From assembly GCA_021834865.1 (NCBI GenBank), contig JAKBRD010000033.1, positions 1 through 8,850 of the forward strand: a stretch of 8,850 nt of DNA. Direction: 5' to 3'. The notes under the pieces were generated by a model that did not search any database, was not told where the DNA came from, and saw only the letters and a program-made list of their open reading frames with translations. Shown here piece after piece: positions 5,651-8,850 of the stretch. Both the position numbers and the translations under genes were made by a program. Positions within the stretch are counted from its first letter, which is position 1. Every line of letters starts with the position of its first letter. The stretch comes from Microcaldota archaeon (GTDB lineage: Archaea > Micrarchaeota > Micrarchaeia > Micrarchaeales > Micrarchaeaceae).

Positions 5651-6244
5651 TTAGGATATCTGGCTCGCTATGCCGCATTCCAGCAAACTTGTTGAATTTC
5701 CATAGAAATAAAGCGCGTCAGGCTTTATTACCGTCTTAGTGAAAGTGCTGTAGTTTACGAATATGCTGGGATGGCTTGTGCTGAACGCGGTGCAGTTGCC
5801 TATGGCTCCGGTAGTTGTCGTTGCGTTAGGGCCAAGAGTGGCTGAAGTGCACGACGTCTGGTTTATTACGAAGTAGTGTATCTGGGAGTAGCTCTTGTGT
5901 ATGGCGCTCTTTCCTGCAATGGCTTCCACCATGGCAGTGGAGCAGCCTATCACATCAGAAAATGAAGTGTTGGTAGTGTATGTGGCGTATACGCCTATGG
6001 CGTTGGCGCTTTCAAAATTATGCTCAAATGTTGAAAGGCTAGCCTGCGGGGATGGCGGAGCCTGGGGCCTTATGCCGAAAACTATGGCTCCTGCGAATAT
6101 TATCACTATTATTATGGCCCCGATTATGGCAACGTATTTCTTGGAATTGTCTGCTGGCGCGTCCTTTTGCTTTGCAGCCGAGCTCTTGCGCGGCTTGCGC
6201 TCCTGTGCATTGCCCTTCTTCTCCGAATCGTTCTTTGATGCCAG
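5651..6244 (-). CDS. 197-aa single-span membrane protein with four-cysteine extracellular domain, probable CTG start
   Basis: No named family is recognised. The N-terminus is Lys/Arg-rich and cytoplasmic (residues 2-36). A hydrophobic span at 37-58 (VAIIGAIIIVIIFAGAIVFG) anchors the protein, followed by a Pro-rich linker (PQAPPSPQ) and an outside domain with Cys 101, 132, 151 and 190 and several N-X-S/T sites. That domain matches the C-terminal domain of the preceding 708-aa gene. No ATG, GTG or TTG exists in frame between the upstream stop (6256-6254) and a GTG at 6106 inside the membrane span. CTG 6244 lies exactly five bases after GGTG (6253-6250), which directly follows the upstream stop. 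One base change would give ATG GCA, so CTG is either a true rare start or a sequence error. A 6106 start would destroy the anchor. Confidence 0.75.
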   Translation of the reverse strand: MASKNDSEKKGNAQERKPRKSSAAKQKDAPADNSKKYVAIIGAIIIVIIFAGAIVFGIRPQAPPSPQASLSTFEHNFESANAIGVYATYTTNTSFSDVIGCSTAMVEAIAGKSAIHKSYSQIHYFVINQTSCTSATLGPNATTTTGAIGNCTAFSTSHPSIFVNYSTFTKTVIKPDALYFYGNSTSLLECGIASQIS

Positions 6245-6253
6245 AAAAACACC

Positions 6254-8380
6254 TTATTGCTTTGATATTGCCTGCTTCAGCATGGTATTGAGATAGCAGT
6301 CTGCACCAGTGGCTGACGGCCCTGAAGCGTACAGCACAGTGCCATACATGCCCTTGTAGCTTACGTAGCTTGAATTGGCCTGGTCTATCTGTATTAGCGG
6401 AGTTCCTGAGCCAAGTATGTCGTTGTAGCATGCCGAGCCGCTGCTCGAGCTTGTAACATTGCTCACGGTGCACGTATAGTTCTGCACAGCTATTATGCCT
6501 GTGCGCTTGCCTGCGTTCTTGAGCGTCTGCTCGAGCGACCCTGCACATCCTAGCGAGCCGGAGCTTATTCCGCTCAGGCTGAGCGTGTTTGTGCCGTTTA
6601 TGGCTATAAGTACGGTATTGCTTGATGCAGCGCTAGCCATGAACGAGCTTACTGGCAGGAATGAGGATGCAGAGCTCGCTATGCTGTAGGTTATTGCAGC
6701 GTATATGAGCCCTAGCACTAGCAATCCTATGAACAGGAATAGCCATGCCCTCTTTACCCTTTTGCTGTTCCTGAGCTTGCGCTTGTGCGAAAGCCTTGCA
6801 TACGTAAGGCCGTAGAACACAAGTATCAATGCGAGCGCTATTATGAAGGATATGAGCGCAGCGTAGAATGGAGCGCTGGCTTCCTTTGAGGCTATGCCTG
6901 CAGAGCTGCCGTACAGCATTGCTGATACGAGGCCGCCGTCAACGCCCTTCACGAAAGCTGCGAGGCTTAGCGGCGCAGGCAGAGAAGAGGCCTTGCTCGA
7001 GAGCGATGAGCTGCTCGCCATAAGCGATTCTATCTCGCTCTTGTTCATCTTCCCTGAGCTTATTTCAGAGCTGAGCTTCTGCTGCTGGAGTGCAAGGAAA
7101 GAGGCTTTCTCCGGAGGCACTTTGTAGTCCAGCTGCTTGAGCGTTATTGTTGCAGTCGAATTCTGCATGCTTGCAAGCAGCTCGTCGTATGGCAGCAGCA
7201 GCGTTGACGTCAGCCTGGACACGTTGCCCATCTCAGAGCTTATGACAACATTAGCCTTGCTCACATTTTGGTATATGCCTGCGCTCAGCACGCTCGACAT
7301 CTCCGACTTAAGGGAAGAAAGCATGTAAGACAATGATGAATTTGATATCTTCGAAAGCGCGAATGTGGCATTTGACACCGTAGAGTTGTAATTTGGAAGC
7401 GTAACGTTCAGGAAAGCGTCAAGCGCAGTGGTGTTCTGCTTTATTATCACAGGCTCTATGTAGCTCTCTGCTGTTGTGGTGGCATTGTCGGCGTAGGACT
7501 GTATTGTCTTGTTGTAGACTGGAAGCGAAAGCAGGCCAGAGACCTGTGAATAGGCATTGTTTAGCGTAGTGGAATTGAAAGTAGTATATTCGCAGTCGCC
7601 TATATCCTGGCAGTAATACGGCATGTTAGGGCTGTTCTGCGCATAATTCTGGCAGTTTGCCAGCAATGATGGGTTGAAACTCGAGGGCAGCGGAAATATC
7701 GGATTGCTCGGCATTGTCTCCTGTATTTTTGTAAGATTTCCTATATCTTTCAGCATTCCCTCGACATTGGAATAGAAATCGCTTGAATTAACCGTTGAAA
7801 CGAGATTGAAGAAGCTGCGGTAGCTGTTGTTCATGTTTATGTACTGATCTCCGAAGTCGCGTATTCCTGCAATCAGCGGGCCAGACTCTCCGCTATAATT
7901 GAAAAAGCTCTTCCTGCACTCCGGGACTGTAAAGCACGCCTGCGTTGCGGTGTTGTTGGTCAAGTTTGTGATATTGAGAAGGTTAAGCCTACCTACCCCA
8001 GTTTCTATTAGGCAGTCTGCCAGGGGAGGATTGGCCTGTTTTTTGTAAAGGGCCATCGTCGAGTTTATCTTATTTATAAGCGACGAGCTAGGAGAATATT
8101 CTTTTTTCAGGTATGGCGAAAGTATTGAATACGCTGTTGCGTTGCTTGTGACTATTGAATAGCGCCCATTGGTAGTATTTATCAATATGTTCTGCGAGCT
8201 GCTTATGTGCATGAGCGCATAGGTTCCTGTTCCATAGCTTATATTCGCGAACGTAGAATTTGCTATTACCGAATTCGGCACATAAGAAGATAGATATGAC
8301 GATAGCTGCGGAGAAGTTCCGGCAGCGGACATACCTACGAGAAGCATCAACAACAGAGGAACGTAAACGTAACTACGCAT
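6254..8380 (-). CDS. 708-aa secreted and membrane-anchored surface protein, Asn/Ser/Thr-rich
   Basis: The family is not recognised. Residues 1-20 (MRSYVYVPLLLMLLVGMSAA) form a signal peptide. Residues 21-500 are an outside region with six cysteines (123, 149, 155, 243, 257, 263) and a helical Ser/Lys/Glu-rich stalk (about 425-468). Two membrane helices (about 505-526 and 546-567) flank a strongly basic cytoplasmic loop (SHKRKLRNSKRVKR). Residues 570-708 are outside again, with Cys 612, 637, 651 and 695 matching the next gene's domain. More than 25 N-X-S/T sequons suggest heavy N-glycosylation. ATG 8380 has GGTG (8389-8386) with a 5-nt spacer and a TATA box upstream. The next gene follows after nine bases, so the two probably form an operon. 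The even cysteine count suggests disulfides. A cell-envelope role is inferred from topology and from the S-layer-like neighbour. Confidence 0.85.
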   Translation of the reverse strand: MRSYVYVPLLLMLLVGMSAAGTSPQLSSYLSSYVPNSVIANSTFANISYGTGTYALMHISSSQNILINTTNGRYSIVTSNATAYSILSPYLKKEYSPSSSLINKINSTMALYKKQANPPLADCLIETGVGRLNLLNITNLTNNTATQACFTVPECRKSFFNYSGESGPLIAGIRDFGDQYINMNNSYRSFFNLVSTVNSSDFYSNVEGMLKDIGNLTKIQETMPSNPIFPLPSSFNPSLLANCQNYAQNSPNMPYYCQDIGDCEYTTFNSTTLNNAYSQVSGLLSLPVYNKTIQSYADNATTTAESYIEPVIIKQNTTALDAFLNVTLPNYNSTVSNATFALSKISNSSLSYMLSSLKSEMSSVLSAGIYQNVSKANVVISSEMGNVSRLTSTLLLPYDELLASMQNSTATITLKQLDYKVPPEKASFLALQQQKLSSEISSGKMNKSEIESLMASSSSLSSKASSLPAPLSLAAFVKGVDGGLVSAMLYGSSAGIASKEASAPFYAALISFIIALALILVFYGLTYARLSHKRKLRNSKRVKRAWLFLFIGLLVLGLIYAAITYSIASSASSFLPVSSFMASAASSNTVLIAINGTNTLSLSGISSGSLGCAGSLEQTLKNAGKRTGIIAVQNYTCTVSNVTSSSSGSACYNDILGSGTPLIQIDQANSSYVSYKGMYGTVLYASGPSATGADCYLNTMLKQAISKQ

Positions 8381-8385
8381 GGTCG

Positions 8386-8420
8386 CACCGTGTAATTATT
8401 CCGAAGCAATATTTATAAAG
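8386..8420 (-). promoter_or_regulatory. TATA box and SD of the surface operon
   Basis: On the minus strand CTTTATAAAT (8420-8411) is a good box A centred about 35 bases before ATG 8380. This gives a leader of only about ten bases. GGTG (8389-8386) sits five bases before ATG. The arrangement is almost leaderless but keeps the SD. Confidence 0.6.
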
Positions 8421-8478
8421 ATATCACGCAGTGTTAGGAAAAATTTTCCATAGAAAAAAGCTCACGCTTGAATGCAGG

Positions 8479-8521
8479 GAAATAAAAAGAATAAGAAAAT
8501 GGGAAAGGCAAAATGCCTTTC
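8479..8521 (-). terminator. hairpin plus T-rich terminator of the S-layer-like gene
   Basis: GAAAGGCA (8521-8514) and TGCCTTTC (8510-8503) form a perfect 8-bp stem with a 3-nt loop, 30 bases after the stop. On the minus strand a T-rich run follows (8500-8479, ATTTTCTTATTCTTTTTATTTC). It resembles a bacterial intrinsic terminator. It separates the S-layer-like gene from the surface operon, which has its own TATA box. Confidence 0.7.
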
Positions 8522-8551
8522 TAAACCACTTGTTGTGTCAAGCTAATGCGA

Positions 8552-8850
8552 TTAGCTCGTGCTTGCCGATGCGTACAGGTCCTGTATGAACTTGTTTGCT
8601 TCCGCAGTTGTCTGGTTGGCGTAGTATCCGGCTATCAAGACCCTGTTTGATCCGAATGCCTGCAATACCGGTGCGCTCGTTGGCGTGAATGTCACGTTGT
8701 TCGCTGCCTGCACCTGTGCGCTCAGCCCGTTGACGAAGCCGCTTCCTATCAATATCAGGTTGCTGCTCGGGTTTGCTGTGCTGTTCAACACTACCAGAGG
8801 CGATGTTGTCAGGTTCTTCAGCAAGACCGGAGTCGTTGCGCTTGATACTG
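8552..8850 (-). CDS. S-layer-like surface protein, C-terminal end (gene continues beyond the window)
   Basis: Only the last 98 codons are present; the frame is open to the window edge, so the 5' part is missing. The visible sequence, with SNLILIGSGFVNGLSAQVQ and then NRVLIAGYYANQTTAEANK, resembles the C-terminal domain of archaeal S-layer proteins: an ILIGGP-x-x-N-type strand/turn followed by a LVVAGY-x-x-x-DT-x-x-A segment. It has several N-X-S/T sequons, no cysteine and no C-terminal membrane anchor. Such proteins form the outer crystalline lattice. The short conserved end makes the family call reasonable but not certain; another large surface protein with this domain is possible. A TTG at 8824 is internal and not the start. 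Confidence 0.7.
   Translation of the reverse strand, partial: VSSATTPVLLKNLTTSPLVVLNSTANPSSNLILIGSGFVNGLSAQVQAANNVTFTPTSAPVLQAFGSNRVLIAGYYANQTTAEANKFIQDLYASASTS

Noticed and set aside
5895..6296. Plus-strand ORFs (133 and 79 codons) opposite the 197-aa gene
   Set aside because: They are antisense shadows; the minus frame has span, cysteine pattern and SD.
6039..6548. Minus-strand ORF of 169 codons spanning the junction of the two surface genes
   Set aside because: It is a shifted frame over both real genes, Arg/His/Gln-rich with no domain pattern and no start signal.
1..8850. CRISPR array, insertion sequence or rRNA
   Set aside because: No regularly spaced repeats, no terminal inverted repeats with a transposase catalytic core, and no rRNA-like conserved stretch were seen.

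Overview
The window looks archaeal. The evidence is a class II tRNA-Leu without an encoded CCA tail, an archaeal/eukaryotic-type release factor aRF1, TATA boxes with purine-rich BRE-like flanks, GGTG Shine-Dalgarno (SD) cores five to six bases before several starts, an S-layer-like secreted protein, and Asn-X-Ser/Thr-rich surface proteins. Moderate GC, tight stop/start overlaps and very small genes suggest a small-genome DPANN/ARMAN-type lineage such as Micrarchaeota. That placement is inference and was not tested by search.

Layout, left to right. (1) 1-1635: tRNA-Leu(CAG) on the minus strand, divergent from serS (seryl-tRNA synthetase) on the plus strand. (2) 1668-2995: an intergenic hairpin, then prf1 (aRF1) and a hairpin plus T-rich terminator. 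Together, (1) and (2) form a translation block. (3) 3015-3763, minus strand: four tiny ORFs of 50, 100, 46 and 47 codons, joined by TAATG and ATGA overlaps or a 13-base gap, behind one strong TATA box. The 100-aa member looks like a stand-alone RAM (Lrp ligand-binding) domain. (4) 3821-3990: a very AT-rich divergent promoter region shared with (5), a 453-aa plus-strand regulator holding two AsnC/Lrp HTH+RAM units behind an unusual N-terminal beta-rich domain. (6) 5367-5650: no convincing gene, but a promoter-like box, an isolated SD with an 8-codon ORF, and a terminator hairpin. (7) 5651-8380, minus strand: a two-gene surface operon. First is a 708-aa secreted and membrane protein; then a 197-aa single-span protein that most likely starts at CTG. 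Both end in a related four-cysteine extracellular domain. (8) 8479-8850, minus strand: a terminator and the C-terminal end of an S-layer-like protein whose gene runs off the window.

How the parts may work together: the left third supports translation. The middle looks like a regulatory cassette in which a double Lrp-like regulator and a small RAM-like protein face each other across one AT-rich control region. The right third builds the cell surface. The most interesting points are the cryptic tiny-gene operon with its possible SD-masking stem, the CTG start that hides the N-terminus and membrane anchor of the 197-aa protein, and the duplicated four-cysteine domain.
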